Shown piece by piece: positions 1 to 13,500 of a stretch of DNA of 64,000 nt; the stretch's first letter is position 1; every line of letters starts with the position of its first letter. The DNA is taken from positions 109,800,727 to 109,864,726 of the forward strand of contig NC_054702.1 in the NCBI RefSeq assembly GCF_016097555.1, given 5' to 3'. A model generated the notes under the pieces. It made no database searches. It saw nothing but the letters and a program-made list of their open reading frames with translations, and was not told the DNA's origin. A program made the position numbers and the translations under genes. Source of the stretch: Gigantopelta aegis (taxonomy: Eukaryota; Mollusca; Gastropoda; Neomphalida; Peltospiridae).

Positions 1-1020
1 GTTGAGCAGTTTGTAAGTGGACTGCTCTATCTTGAAGTCGCATCTAACGCAATGCCATAGCATTTTCTGTGCACATTCAGAACAAGCTGTTGTAGCGTAC
101 GCCTGTCATGGGTGCAGGTCTAGGATAGGAAAAGGGGTGGGGTGGGTGGGAGAGGAGACAGCCCCTAGCTGGAAAGTGCAAGGGAGCACCAGCAGCCCGA
201 CCGGAATCTGTAGCAGGCAAGGAACAATGCATTGATCTTGTCCTAGGAAGAAGTAGATTTGCTGATCCCTGATGACCGAGTCCGACAGTGAAACAATTCT
301 TCCTTTGGTCTTCTATTCCAACGCAGCCATCACCACCCGTAAGGGTGGGAGAGTCAGATTAAGGCTGGCAGTGTTGCCCACAAGTAATGGCACGGTTTTC
401 AGCTGTCTCCTGTAATGTTAAAGGCATATTGCCACAGACCATTGACCTATTTAATGGTCTAAAAAAGTATTACCTGAACAAAAATAATTTGATTTGTCCC
501 TAAATGTAGGCTACTTTATTCAACCATCTTCATAACCATACTTCATTTATTAATGACATTTTATAAATAAAAAAAATTGAATTATGGCAATGGTCCATAA
601 TGGCAATGGTCCATCATTGTTCAGTTAAAGTGATGCGATAGCTAGATTTGGTTTCCAACAATTAACGTAATTTTTTATTTATTATCCATTTTTAGAGAAA
701 TAAGGTCCTTAAATCCGTGACAGTATGCCTTTATTACTAGATGAACTTGAATCGTTGCAACCATCATTTTATATAACTGACCAATCAAAAATGGGCGGGA
801 ATTTGTTTAAGATTATTAAAGTTTGTACAACGTTCATCAGTGATTTTTATAACACTGCTTGACTAGGAATGAAAATGGATATTGTCCAGCTAATGTTTTA
901 ATTCCTGTATATTGTATTTGATCATCATAGCCAATCGCCGGATGAATCTGTATCTAAATTTCAAATTGTTTCACACCCAATAGTCGATATATTTCTGTGT
1001 TGGGGTGTCGCTAAAGGAAG
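1..1020. other. No gene recognised; intergenic
   Basis: The open frame near the left edge (17-235) has no recognisable domain or codon signature. The rest is AT-rich with many stops in all frames. A short direct duplication of 'atggcaatggtccat' lies near 583-612. I see nothing else to annotate. Confidence 0.5.
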
Positions 1021-1022
1021 AA

Positions 1023-1290
1023 GTTTGTTTTGTTTAACGACACCACTGGAGCACATTGATTAATTAATTAATCATCGGCTATTGGATGTCAAACATTTGG
1101 TAATTCTGAGACGTAGTCATCAGAGGAAACCCGCTACATTTTTCCTAATGCTGCAAGGGATCTTTTACATGCACTTTCCCACAGGAAATCACATACCACG
1201 GCCTTTGTCCAATTGTGGTGCACTGGTTGGAATGAGAAAAAAAAACCCCAATCAGCTGAATGGATTCACCGAGGTCGCTAAAGGTAAAAT
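1023..1290 (-). mobile_element. tRNA-derived SINE, reverse orientation
   Basis: Read on the minus strand this is the window's dominant SINE. The family has a tRNA-like head (A box like 'agtggtagagcgct', B box like 'ggtcgatcc'), a body with 'aagatcccttgctactaatg' and 'agcgggtttcctc', a 3' part 'ccaaatgtttgacatcca', and the end 'gtgtcgttaaacaaaacaaac'. This copy keeps the body and 3' end; its head is degraded near 1270. It faces the next SINE head to head. Confidence 0.85.
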
Positions 1291-1366
1291 CACGTTAACT
1301 TGGCTCCAGCAGACGACCGTTCAAATGAGCTGTACTTTGTCGTTATTAGTCGTCAAGAGTATCAAG

Positions 1367-1663
1367 GGGCGGGACGTAGCCACCAGTGGTATAGCGCTCG
1401 CATGATGTGCGATCGGTCTAGGATTGATCCCTGTTGGTAGGCCCATTGGGCTACTTCTCGTTCCAACCAGTGCACAAAGGTCGTTGTATGTGCAATCCTG
1501 TCTGCGGGGTATGCATATAAAAAGATCCCTTACTACTAATGAAATACTATAGCAGGTTTCCTCTCTAAAGACTCTATGTCAAAATTACCAAATGTTTGAC
1601 ATCCAATAGCCGATGATTAATAGACCAATGTGCTCTAGTGGTGTCGTTAAACAAAACAAACTA
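1367..1663 (+). mobile_element. tRNA-derived SINE, near full length
   Basis: It starts 'gggcgggacgtag'. An A-box-like 'tggtatagcgctcgc' and a B-box-like 'ggtctaggattgatccc' follow, then the body and the 3' end 'gtgtcgttaaacaaaacaaac'. It is one of the most complete forward copies and a good family reference. Confidence 0.88.
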
Positions 1664-1732
1664 AGAAATCAATAGTATCATCTACAATGTAATGCAATTC
1701 TATATTTTAAAATATTTGCACGAGGATTTGAA

Positions 1733-1737
<5 letters not shown>

Positions 1738-1802
<65 letters not shown>
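1738..1802. repeat. (TC)n-(CA)n microsatellite
   Basis: About 48 bp of TC dinucleotides run directly into a CA tract of about 18 bp. Open frames through it are translations of the repeat. Confidence 0.97.
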
Positions 1803-2600
1803 TTTCCTTATATCCATATATCTATATATATATATCTGTGTGTGTTAACACAACCGGCTTCTCCAACCCTTTTGAGTATGTCTGGGTCTGTAATACTATT
1901 TTCGTCATGTAAGTAATTTCTAGTAACACAAGCCGATTCAAAAACATTCTTTGCACGTGTCATGATTGCTGAAAGGAACAAACTGACATAAACCTAATGG
2001 AAAAATAACTCTTTGCCTAACATCTCGTCGTAGAAAGGGGGAAGGTGTTTTGACAAACGTTGCACAAAATGATGATCATACCAATACCATCGCTCAAGCT
2101 CGTTATTCAGAGAGGAGCTGCTGTTAACATCTTCAGTAAACTAATAAGATATGCTCGCCAAAAAAGAAAAAACGACATATGCCCGATTGTAATAACGAAA
2201 AAGTTCTCATTTGTACTCTACTCTAAACGAGTCTCTGAGCCAAGTCATTTCCCATTTGCACCCAACTGGACGCTTTCTGTAATAAAACGCCAGACAAATT
2301 GTTATATTTTTCTGTCTCACCATAACAGGACTTAGACAATGTGGTTGCCCTATCCCAATGTAAAGTCCCGGCTACGCCAATGCTCAGGCACTACATGCAA
2401 AGTGTGGCACCCAACATTTAATTTGTATCTGCAAAACAAAAACAATACAATTCTATAATATAAAAAAATATTCGCAGAATTACATTTAGGCGATTTAAAG
2501 AATGCACAAATAATTGATGGCACCGACACATATTACTACCGTACCAATCAAAGCTGCAGATGCTTCTGCTTTGTAACTATGTGACTTTGTATTGATTCGT
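1803..2600. other. No gene recognised
   Basis: A 91-codon open frame at 2060-2335 has no recognisable domain and no convincing splice context. Otherwise this is AT-rich sequence. Confidence 0.45.
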
Positions 2601-2604
2601 CGGT

Positions 2605-2882
2605 TTAGTACTCACCTGAGGTACTTACATCGCAGGTTCAAACCACCTTAGTGGATCCATTCAACTATTTTTGTTTTTGTTCCAACCAATGCACCACAAC
2701 TGTGGTATGTGCTTTCCTGTCTGTGGGAAAGTGCATATAAAAGATATCTTGCTACTAATAGGGAAAATGTACTGTAGCGGGTTTCCTCTGATGACTATAT
2801 GTCGGAATTACCAAATGTTTGACATCCAATAGCTGATGATTAATTAATCAATGTGCTTTAGTGGTATTGTTAAAACAACTTT
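2605..2882 (+). mobile_element. SINE with divergent head
   Basis: The head differs from the dominant subtype ('actcacctgaggtacttacatcgcaggttc'). The B-box region 'aggttcaaaccacctt' is tRNA-like. The body and 3' end match the main family, ending 'gtggtattgttaaaac'. This head subtype recurs at 34540, 50245 and 62118. Confidence 0.8.
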
Positions 2883-3047
2883 TAACTTTTGTATTGATTC
2901 TAAAGTAATCCTTTATGGTAAACTGGCACCGTCACTGTGATTATTTACTTCTGGCTTTTATGGAATATCTCAATATCATTTTCATTTTAACTTGATGTTC
3001 ATCGATCTTTTCCAAAAGAGTTAGATGGACGTTACTTAGTGGAAAAA

Positions 3048-3270
3048 AGCTTGTTTTGTTTAACGACACCACTAGAGCACATTGGATGTCAAACACTTGA
3101 TAATTCAGACATAGTCTTAGACGGTTAAACAGCAACATTAAGGAATGTTTTATATATATCATCCCAGGATAGCACATACCACGGTCTTTGATATACCAGT
3201 CGTGTTGATGAAAAAGAAGTTGGTGTCCTGGGTGTAATGATCTTACACCTCCCATTGAGCTGTTTATAAT
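3048..3270 (-). mobile_element. SINE fragment, reverse orientation
   Basis: It starts with the reverse complement of the SINE 3' end ('cttgttttgtttaacgacac') and continues to the 'ataccagtcgtg' part of the body. The tRNA head is missing. It lies tail to tail with the copy at 2605-2882. Confidence 0.75.
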
Positions 3271-3299
3271 ATTAGTCAATTATCTACGATCTGCGGCAA

Positions 3300-4100
3300 C
3301 TTTTGGGAACTAAGTTTGAAAGTGTTTTCTAGATCACTTGGGCTAGACCCACTGAATAAATAGTGACGCAACAAAAAATGTGGGCTGGGCCAACAACGCC
3401 CATTTTTTTCAAAATGGCCGCCTTTGTTACCATATACACAAAACATTTCATTATACTGGGATTGCTCGGAAACATTTATTCTTTTCTAAGGCCAAAAAAT
3501 AAATTGAACACCTCACCAAACACAAAAACATAAAAGAAAATCCAATGCTCTTTATATACAGACATATGTATACATAAATTTATAAAAAATACGACCGTAC
3601 TACGGGAGTGACCGTTAGATACCATTTATTTGTTTTATCTAAAAATCCAATGTGAGTAGGTTATAATATAGGATTACTAAGTATTCTAATACAAAAACAA
3701 ACACATAACTGACTATATATTATTATTAGTTCTTCATTTAGTGACGTTTTGAGGTTGAGGGATGGGACACAATTTGTTAAAAAATATTTCAAAATCCCTC
3801 ACACATGAGTAGGCTAATGAGTATGGCGTCTTGACATTGTCATGGGGAAACACGTAAAAGTACAGGCCTGTACATAGGGTCCATCTCTGACCCACCCCAC
3901 CCCTCCTGGCTCTTTCATTTGAGGACAAAAATGTAAGCTATATACAAATAAAAAATTGGCGTGTGCCCCCACTAGAGACCGTGCTCCCCCTCTACCAGAG
4001 ATTGTGCCCTCCCCTCTCCCCACCACTTCCGATGTATATCATGCCTACGGGTCAGAAGGATATAGGATGATAAACAGGCCTACAGCAAAAAGACACGTGT
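3300..4100. other. No gene recognised; intergenic upstream of the HRC-like gene
   Basis: AT-rich with a C-rich stretch near 3890-4025. The minus-strand open frames here are low-complexity and have no recognisable domain. Confidence 0.45.
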
Positions 4101-4112
4101 AGTAATAGGTTT

Positions 4113-4120
4113 TATAAAAA
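4113..4120 (+). promoter_or_regulatory. Candidate TATA box of the HRC-like gene
   Basis: 'tataaaaa' lies 237 bp upstream of the chosen start codon. A start site about 30 bp downstream would give a 5' UTR of roughly 200 nt. This is only positional; no initiator motif or transcript supports it. Confidence 0.3.
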
Positions 4121-4356
4121 GGCAAATTCAGATAAAACGAAAACAGATTTAGACTGTTATTTTATCATTAGCTGTAACTCCGTGTTAAGAACACTACAAT
4201 AGGTGAATATTTGTTTTCTTTAATCACTCTGATGTGAACATTTTCATTACACCATCAAGAGTAGGCCTATTAAGATTTCTTTTCGTTTGGATTTGGATTA
4301 TCAAAGCACTTGAATACCTTAGGCATTAGAGTTATTGGCCTTTAAGTTTAACAAAA

Positions 4357-4521
4357 ATGGCTTCTTACAACGCTAAATTGGTATTTGTTTTGCTCGCTGT
4401 AGTTATTGTCTGTAAAGCTGAAGATTCCGTATCAAGTCAAGAGGAGCCTGTAGCCGAAAAGAAAGAGGTGGATCTGGACTATGCCAAGGGGTCTGTGTGC
4501 GGATACTGTACATACTGTAAG
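4357..4521 (+). CDS. HRC-like gene, exon 1
   Basis: Codes for 55 codons: signal peptide, acidic spacer and the first two CxxC pairs. The start is the first Met ahead of a clean signal peptide, in context 'acaaaaatgg'. The donor is AAG|GTGTGT, phase 0. Reading on into the intron extends the frame to 4650 with a non-cysteine tail, so I prefer the splice. Confidence 0.78.
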
Positions 4522-7500
4522 GTGTGTTACGTTGTTAAGTTTAAGTCCAACCATGATGATGATTTGAATGAAATTCAGTTTGACGGATTATGTGCAGTGC
4601 TGTCCGGTGTATCGGCGCACCTAAGCTTTCAAGGACCATTTTCTATGTGAACAATGTGAAATATTTAATAAAATGCGTCTCTCACCAATGAAGCAGGGCA
4701 TAATCTGAAATACACTACAAACTGTTTTATGTCTGTAGTAAATAAACATTTTAAAATGGTGCATAAATATAGGCACTCCCTTGTATCCAAAACGATTAGC
4801 ATGTCCGGTGATTCGGCGCAGTAGATGTAGATCGTTGACCCCGCTATTTATAAACCGCTCATGACCTCACTTTTAGCCCATAAACGCTACACTATTGTCC
4901 CAGAATTATTTTAGTACTTTTTTGTTTTGTCTTGTTAAAAATATTACTATGAAAACGAACGAGCACATATGACCCATCTCATGATCAGTTTAGGAATCGT
5001 TTTCTCGAGTGGCACAGTACTGCAGATGCATACATGTTCATTGTCATGCATGGTTAAGATGCCTACATGGATTTTATTTTTCTTGGGTAGATTGTGCACA
5101 CACGTGGATCTTATTTCGCTTTAATTTTTTATAACAATGTGACAATTGTGAATTGGAATGACTGTCAATTAAGGTGTAAAATTTTTGTTTTGTTTGCATT
5201 TGCCTGTGTTTTCTTTTTCGGTTTAAATAAAAAAATAACCCAACAAAAATAATTACATTTATACTATTTACTATAATTTTTAAAATATGGGAAAGGTGTT
5301 TTTAGACTGGTTTTAATATTCTTAATAAACACGAAAATAGGTGAATGATTTATTTTGAAATTATTATATAATTATTGATAATTCTAAAAAAAAAATTAAT
5401 TGCACCCTTAACAATAAATATGTTGATACTTGATTAACCATTGAAAAAGGAATTGCACTTTAATTCGTTAAAAACTCCGACAACATGACAACTTCCTAAG
5501 CATACTCAAGCAAAATACCAAGTGCGCCGAATCACCGGACGCGCCGATACACCGGACACGGTTGTATATTTATAGTAAACAATATAATAGTGGAACATAC
5601 AGGTGTTTTTAGGCTCATTGAAATATTGTGTTTTAATAGATTAAAATGATCATCAAAGCCCCTTCTGCTTACGGTTAGAACTTTAATTTTTTGTGTACCA
5701 TTGAAGTCCCAAACAGCGTTCACCTAACTTACTAACTAACAACAAAAACACAAATATGATATTTACGGAAATACAACCGTGTCCGGTGTATCGGCACGTC
5801 CGGTGATTCGGCGCACTTGGTATTTTGCTCAAGTATGTTTAGGAAGTTGTCATGTTGTCGGTGTTTTTAATGAATTAAAGTTCAATTTCTTTTTCAGTGG
5901 TTAATAAAGTATCAACATATTTATTGTTAAGGGTGCAATTAAAAAATTTTTGTTAGAATTATCAATAATTATATCATAATTTCAAAATAAATCATACACC
6001 TGTTTTCGTGTATATAAATGCGAAGTAGGTCAGCCGTATTGATATTAAGAATGTTAAAACCAGTCTGAAAACACCTTTCCCGCATTTTTAAAATTATAGT
6101 AAACAGTATAAATGTAATTATTTTTGTGCATTTATTTTTATTTAAACTGAAAAGGAAAACACAGACAAATGCAAACAAACCAACAATTTTACACCTTAAC
6201 TGACAGTCCTTCCAGTTCACAATTGTCAAATTGTTATAAAAAAAATAAAAGCGAAATAAGATCCATGTGTGCACAATCTACCCGAGAAAAATAAAGTCCA
6301 TGTAGACATCTTAGCCATGCATGACACTGAACATGTATGCATCTGTAGTACTGTGCCACTCAAGAAAACGATTCCGAAACTGATCATGAGATGGGTCATG
6401 TGTGATCGTTCATTTCATAGTAATGTTTTTAACAAGACAAAACAAAAAAGTACTAAAATAATTCTGGGACAATAGTGTAGCGTTTATGTACTAAAAGTGA
6501 GGTCATGGGCGGTCTATAAATAGCAGGGTCGATGCTATCTCAGCGAAGTCGATACTGGCGACATCGTTATAATCTCGTATGTGGAATCTGTGTCACTGTA
6601 ATGGTTTTTTCACAACTTGTGTCTGGACAAAATTTGGGGGAAATGTAACGGTAATTAAAGGTAGGAGAGTAATTTATTGTAGTTGTTAATAATTTGGTTC
6701 GGACTTTAACTGCGTTCAGGCACATGTGTTTGCAAAAAGTATTGTACCGCGCATTTGCGATTTGTCATTTTCCATTTTTAAGGTCACTGCATGAAAACAT
6801 ATATGTTTCTTAACTATGCACAATTGACAAACACTTTGTTTAATATTTTTTTTAAAGGAAAAATTCAGTGAATAGTTTGTAAAATATAATTTGTTTTAAT
6901 GAATTGATTTTTAATTAACACCATTCATACACTCAAAATTATTTACAATTGTTATGAATGGATTATGAATACTATTCACTACAGTAGAGGCACAAAAATG
7001 TAGCATACCTTTTGCAGATCGAATATTAGTGTTTTCCCTAGCTTGTTTTAGCATGGTGCAGCACCATGCCTCAGTAGTCTAGCACCATCTTGCCTTAATA
7101 AGCACCATGCTGCCCTGATATTAAACAAGCCTTTTTCGGTAATTAATTCTAAAATTGCCTTTAAAAAACGCCCCAAAAAAGTAAATATTAATTAATAAAA
7201 TATGCCTTTTATATCTTTTGCCATTCATTTATTAATGCAAGCACATAAATTACATTAATGTTTATTTCAATAAATTTTTGTGTATTTTCAATGAAAAACA
7301 AGTGCCCCAAAAATTGTGAAAATGCCCCAAAAGTGTTTCGTCTACCATGCTTTGCCAAATTTCTAGGGAAACCACTAAATATAATAATTGAAAACAAATT
7401 CTAACATCAGGGGGCTTAAGGGTGTATACTACCAAATAAAATCCCATAGACGACAATAGTAACTTATGTGGCTAAAATTCCTACCTGCAACGTATCAACC

Positions 7501-10500
7501 GACATAAACGTCACAGATATAAATACTACCACCCCTTACACTTAAAGTGAATCAGAAAAAAATGGGGGTCAAGCTGCTCGTTTCTGAGATAACGGGTAGC
7601 GTCTATGACTACCCTAGTTTCGCACAAAATTCGAGTACTTTTTTTTACAGGTACCCCATACATGTTTCAAGCACAAGGCTACTTGACACATTGGTACTAG
7701 ATGAAATAAAATTGCAATTTTTTTTTACCCAGTTGAAACTATTATTTTTTACAACCAACACACTCACATTTATAACCAATCACAGGACTTGTGGTGTTCA
7801 CTTCTCTATCAAAAGTTGGGTGCACCTCGAACTTTGACCCAGCCGGAAGTTATTTGGTTTAGTACTACCTTAAAAATCATACAAATTAAATGATTTGGCT
7901 TTGTTGATCTGGCACGTGTGGGTCATGTCACACACACCAAATGTTAATTTATCTTCCTCCATTTTAAGTCAGTTTCTATGAGTCATGTGGATATCGGTAA
8001 TTTTAAGGAATAAACAAAAACGACTTAGTAAAATTAATGGTTTTTGGGGTTTGTAAAGTTTTGTATTTAGATACTTACTTTTTTGAACTTTATTGTTAAT
8101 AAAAATGTTCTAGAACTGTGAAGAAAAACCTCACAAATGAATGACAAGCAGACAACAACAAATCGGTTGTTAATTACGCAAACAGTGCACGAGAAAACAA
8201 AGTGAACGGAGTTGGAAGCATATTTCAGTTAGGGACATTGACGATATGTTTTTCGCCACAACCAGCATAAGAATTGTCGTTCATTTAGGCTATTAGAATT
8301 ATGTTTTTCTTCAAAATTTTAAATCATTTCATTAACAATAAAGTTTAAAAAAGTATCTAAATAGAATCTTTTACAAAGCCCTAAAACAAATAAAACAAAA
8401 TTATTATTTTTAATTAAATTAAACCCTGGGTTTTGTTTTAAATTAGGCCACATAAAACAAATTACTTGTTTAGCGTCCACCCATGTCAATTTTTCCAGAT
8501 AGGGAGGAAGGTTTTAATTTTTTTATTTTGTATGTAGAGTGGCGGAGTGCAGGAAGAAGACATCTAACCATGGTATTCATGGTCAGAAGGCATGATAAGA
8601 AGGTACAGAAGACCATAGAAACTTTCAAGCTAGAAATACAAGTCATTTTTTAATGTGGCCTTATTTATTATAAAAAAAATTGGGGGGGGGGGGGGGATTC
8701 ATTCCATTATCGAATATCAAGTCTACTTGTAAAAATTCTGTTAAAATGGAGCATGTTGAAACCTCGAGATGTTTAATATTAAACTGAAATTTTGTGTAAG
8801 CCTATAGATTTAAGATGTAGGCCTACTATTACATGTCACGTTTTCACAGACTTATGGCCCTTGAACTTAGGAGATCTATATGAAAATGTGTTTAGCCTTG
8901 TAGGGGAAATGTATTATTTTTTTAGTATGTTTATTTATTTATTTATGTTGTTAAATATTATTATTCGTTAAATTATTTTTGTTGTTGTCATTCCTTTCAG
9001 TTCTGCAAGCTTTGTGATGAGGATTGCCCATGTGAAACCAGTGCCAGCAAGCCTAACTGTAAAATGTGCAAGGTAAATACAAGCTATATCATAAACATTT
9101 AATATGTTCCATTTTCAAATTGCATGTACATTAGGCCTAATTGTCTCATCTGGATGGGGAAAAGGGGTGGGTGTTTGCATGTATGCAAGGTGTATGTTTT
9201 TTTTTAATATAACTTTAAAACAAAAAATACCATGAAATCTGTCTAAATGGGACCCTGACAAACCAGAATCCTGTGAAAAACAGCCAGGTTTCATGATCCC
9301 AAATTTGTTAAATTGTAATACGCAACCCTCTAATTACCAGATTCTGTCTAAATTGGATAAATATTAGGTTCCTGGCATAATCCGGTTTAGACAGGTTTAA
9401 CTGTAGATTTTAAAGCTTTTGCAGGGCTCGGAATTACGAATTTGTCTCCTACGGCAATTTAAAAACAAAAACAGCCCACTGACGGCAATTTGAAGCCAGC
9501 CCGTGGCAAAGTTTTTTAAAATGACTTTTGCAGCAAATAAACCAGACTGAAAGGTTAGTTTGATGTATGTAGACATATTTTAAATGTACTAATGTTATAT
9601 ACTGGCAGATGATGTACATCAGTCATTAACATTTTGCCATCATTGAGAAGCTTTAGTGATGGTGATGGCAATTTATATTTAAATGATGGCAGTTGCCGTC
9701 TGTGCCATCGTTATATTCAAACCCTGTTTTGAAAGTGAAACACAATAATGTTAACATTATAGTTTTAACAAATATGTTACATTTACTTTTAATCTGATAA
9801 GCTTGTTTAACACTAGATATTTAGGGGTTTTGCCAGAAAGAAAAGTTTAGGTATGACACTGTGGAAGTGAATGTTTAGAATGTCTTCGCTGAATGCAACT
9901 GCAGTCGACAGGGATTCTGGGGCCCTCTCCCATAAAGAAAATGTGTTGGGTTTAGGGTTATGGTTACGAAAATACAGTAATGATAAGAGTCATTAATTTT
10001 GTCAAAAGGCCAACTTTAAAAAAAAAAAAAAATCTGCAATAAATATGGGTATGGCACCATACTCAAATAATATTTTTGGGGGATGGCGTTTTACCCGTTT
10101 TACCCGTTTACCCTCTGGCAGAAACCCTGAATTATTATTTAAATATTAGTTAAGTATGATTACCTGTGGTTAACACTAGATATTTAAATTTTAGTTTGAT
10201 TACCAGGGAGCATTTTGTTTTCAAAATCTTGATTATCGATATTTTTAGTCAAGTGAAAATTGATTAACAACTACTGTTTAGTATTTTAAAATTGTGTAGT
10301 GATCTCTGAATCTTGCATAGCGAATCACCACGCGATATTCAACAAAGTGTTCTCTGATTACCTGTGAATTATAACAAATCTTAACTGCCTGCTTACAAAT
10401 TAAGATTTTCTTTTTACAGTACTGCAAATACTGTTACTTGTGTTCAGCTGTCTGTGATACAGTATGTAAACCAGGTACGTGACAAAGAAATTAACTTTGA

Positions 10501-13500
10501 CAATTTTGATATTGTTGGTTTCCTATTACCTCAACGACCCCAATTTCAACCTGCCGACCTTATTCTTTTTTTAAAACTATGTCCAAGAAGTCGATACAAA
10601 ACAATCTTTTAAGTCTTGTGATCAATTTACCCTATAAAATAATTTTCCTACCTACCAACCTTTCTTTTTCCACAGATTTAAAATATGTTTGTGTTTTGTA
10701 TAAATTTACACTTTCCCATTCATGTGAGTGTTAGAATGTTTTCGCTAGGTCCTTAATTGAGCACACATGAGGCTCATCTGCATAGTTTAAAATTGTAAAA
10801 GTGTGGAGCTAGTTCTTCTTTTACATTACCTTGTAAATAATTCAGATTGCAATGGTTGCTTGTTTACTTCCGTTTTGATAGGACATTAAACCCAACTGAA
10901 AACTAAACATCTAAATGACAAGCTAAAAAACCCTCCAACATTTATAAACGATGCAAATGAAACAGGCCCATATATGAATGTTGATTGTTTCTTCCATATG
11001 GTTTTCTTCTATTAAAAAATACATCATCAATCAATTTTAAAATTCAGTATTGCCCGAGACACTAACCCATGTTATTTTAATATGTTGTGTAGATACAATC
11101 CAAGTTATTTTTAACCTTAGTTAAAACACTACCCATTTAGTAAAAGTAAAGTTTGTTTTATTTAATGACACCACTAGAGCACATTGATTTTTTATCTTAT
11201 CATCGGCTATTGGACTTCAAACATATGGTCATTCTGACACTGTTTTTTTTTAAGGAAACCTGCTGTCGCCATATAGGCTACTCTTTTACGACAGGCAGCA
11301 AGGGATCTTTTATTTGTACTTCCCACAGGCAGGATAGCACAAACCATGGCCTTTGTTATAGATCACTGGTCGGTGCAAGTGGTTTACACCTACCCATTGA
11401 GCCTTGCGGAGCACTCACTCAGGGTTTGGAGTCGGTATCTGGATTAAAAATCCCATGTCTGGACTGGGATCCGAATCCAGTACCTACCAGCCTGTAGACT
11501 GATGGCCTAACTACGATGCCACTGAGGCCAGTCTACCCATTTAGATGCAGTATTATTATATAAATAAAGTAATTTGATGTTAATAACTAATACATTGTTA
11601 CAAGACATGAGGTTTTAAAACAAAACAAAAATGTTTTTGGCTCATTTTCCATTAACACAATTTCATAAATGTTTCCACACAAGAGTTTATTGATATAATG
11701 CATATCACAGTACAGGCCTTTATGTTGATGTTACCACATATGAACCAGATGGCGCCTACTTTTATTTTTTTATATAGATAATATGAAATGTTTTAGTTAC
11801 CAAATGAAAACAATGGTCGCATATGCGGCCAAATCGGTCACAATGTAGAGGGCTGACAGTATCTTTTTGATGTATGCATTTCTGCATGCAGGCATTCAGC
11901 GTGAGTGAAAAAAAGTTGATCCATGAGCAGTTTTTCTGTGTGGTGATGTCATAATGTGAAGTGTTTACTAGCTGCTTAAAAGTAGACTGGCAACATTAAA
12001 TTTTGTAGAGCTATTTTGCTTGTGAAAACGCAAATATGAAAATGTACATTTTACATTGATCGAAAACAGGGTTAAGACATGTTATTTGTTTTCTATCGCT
12101 GTGACACAATTCAGGCATATATTAAAGACAAGTATGGGATAAAAAAAGAAATATTACACAAGGGTGCTTTGGTGGGTTTTTTTAGAATACTGTGCCTATT
12201 TGGGGATGATATTGAAAATATTTCTGGGTCCCACTGTTTTAAAAAAAAAAAAATTAGCTTAGCAAATGTTTACCTTTTTTATCAAGACATGTGAGGAGAG
12301 CTATTATTATTTTTAATTTTAATTATCTCAGATTATTTTAACCTGTATTTACATACATTACTGGTACTATCATCTTGGTAAATATTAATTGTGTTTATTT
12401 TATATCTATGTATTTTAGGTGGAGTAATTGACAAAGTATCATCAGCCATCATAAAGTAAGTACAAACACAATTTGTGAATCATGCATACGTTGTTATGAA
12501 AATAAAAATAGTAATGTGTCTAAATAATGATGTTGGATTTATCCAGCTTTCTGTTAAATAAGGAAATCTCTAACGAGTGTGTGTCCTGTACAGACTGTAT
12601 ATTTGAATCTAGTAAATAACATTGGCATACTGTGTTAGTGAAGGTCTACATCCTTGTCAGTATCATTTAACAGGATTTAAATGACTACAGTCTGAAAAGA
12701 AGAGGTTTAGTCCATTTATCTACTGTATCATTTAATATGCTGATTACAGAAAATATAAAATACAAACAAGTAAATCTTTATTTTGCAGATTACTCCATTT
12801 AAGACTCCATCATTGCCCTGAGACTAGTTAAAAGAGAGTGATTTTAGCTCCCCTTAGCTTGTTGATGTTTTTTCTTAAACAGTACTACAAAATAATTAAA
12901 ATGTTCAATATACATGGGACATATTATAAAATTTTAAATGACTCCCCATAATCTAAGTTAGGGGAGTAATTAAAGCCGCACACCCTAGTTCCATCCAGCG
13001 AAAATAAATTATAATTTGGTTAATCTACAAACCTGTAACACACTTAGATCACGTTTTTATCAAATGGAGTGAAAAAGTAGGTTTTATATCGATAAATACC
13101 ATGGGAATCCCCATGTCCCAATTGCTTGAAATAATTTTGAAAGTTTGTATTCTGATGTCACCGGTAGATGTCGCTTGAAGCACAACAATGCCTACGTCAC
13201 GACAAATTTCACAGACTTGGGGTGCGTTCTTTTCACCTCTCCTGGACATGTTCCAACTGTTCTGTCCTGGTTGTATCCCCTCTCCAGATATCGTAGGACT
13301 TAGCAAAATTATTGGTTTTAAGGGTTTGTAACGTTTTGTATTGAGATACTTACTTGTCTGAACTTTATTGTTGCTGAAAATGTTCACAAACTGTGAAGAA
13401 AAATCTCACAAATGAACAACAACAAATCGGATGTTGATTGCGCGAACCGTGCACGAGAAAACAAACCGAACCAAAATGATAACAGTCACGTGGTATACCA

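Noticed and set aside
17-235. 72-codon frame at the left edge as a partial gene
   Set aside because: No domain, no splice context and low-complexity composition.
7547-7837. 96-codon frame as a small gene
   Set aside because: Lies wholly inside a TTAA-flanked MITE and has no recognisable domain.
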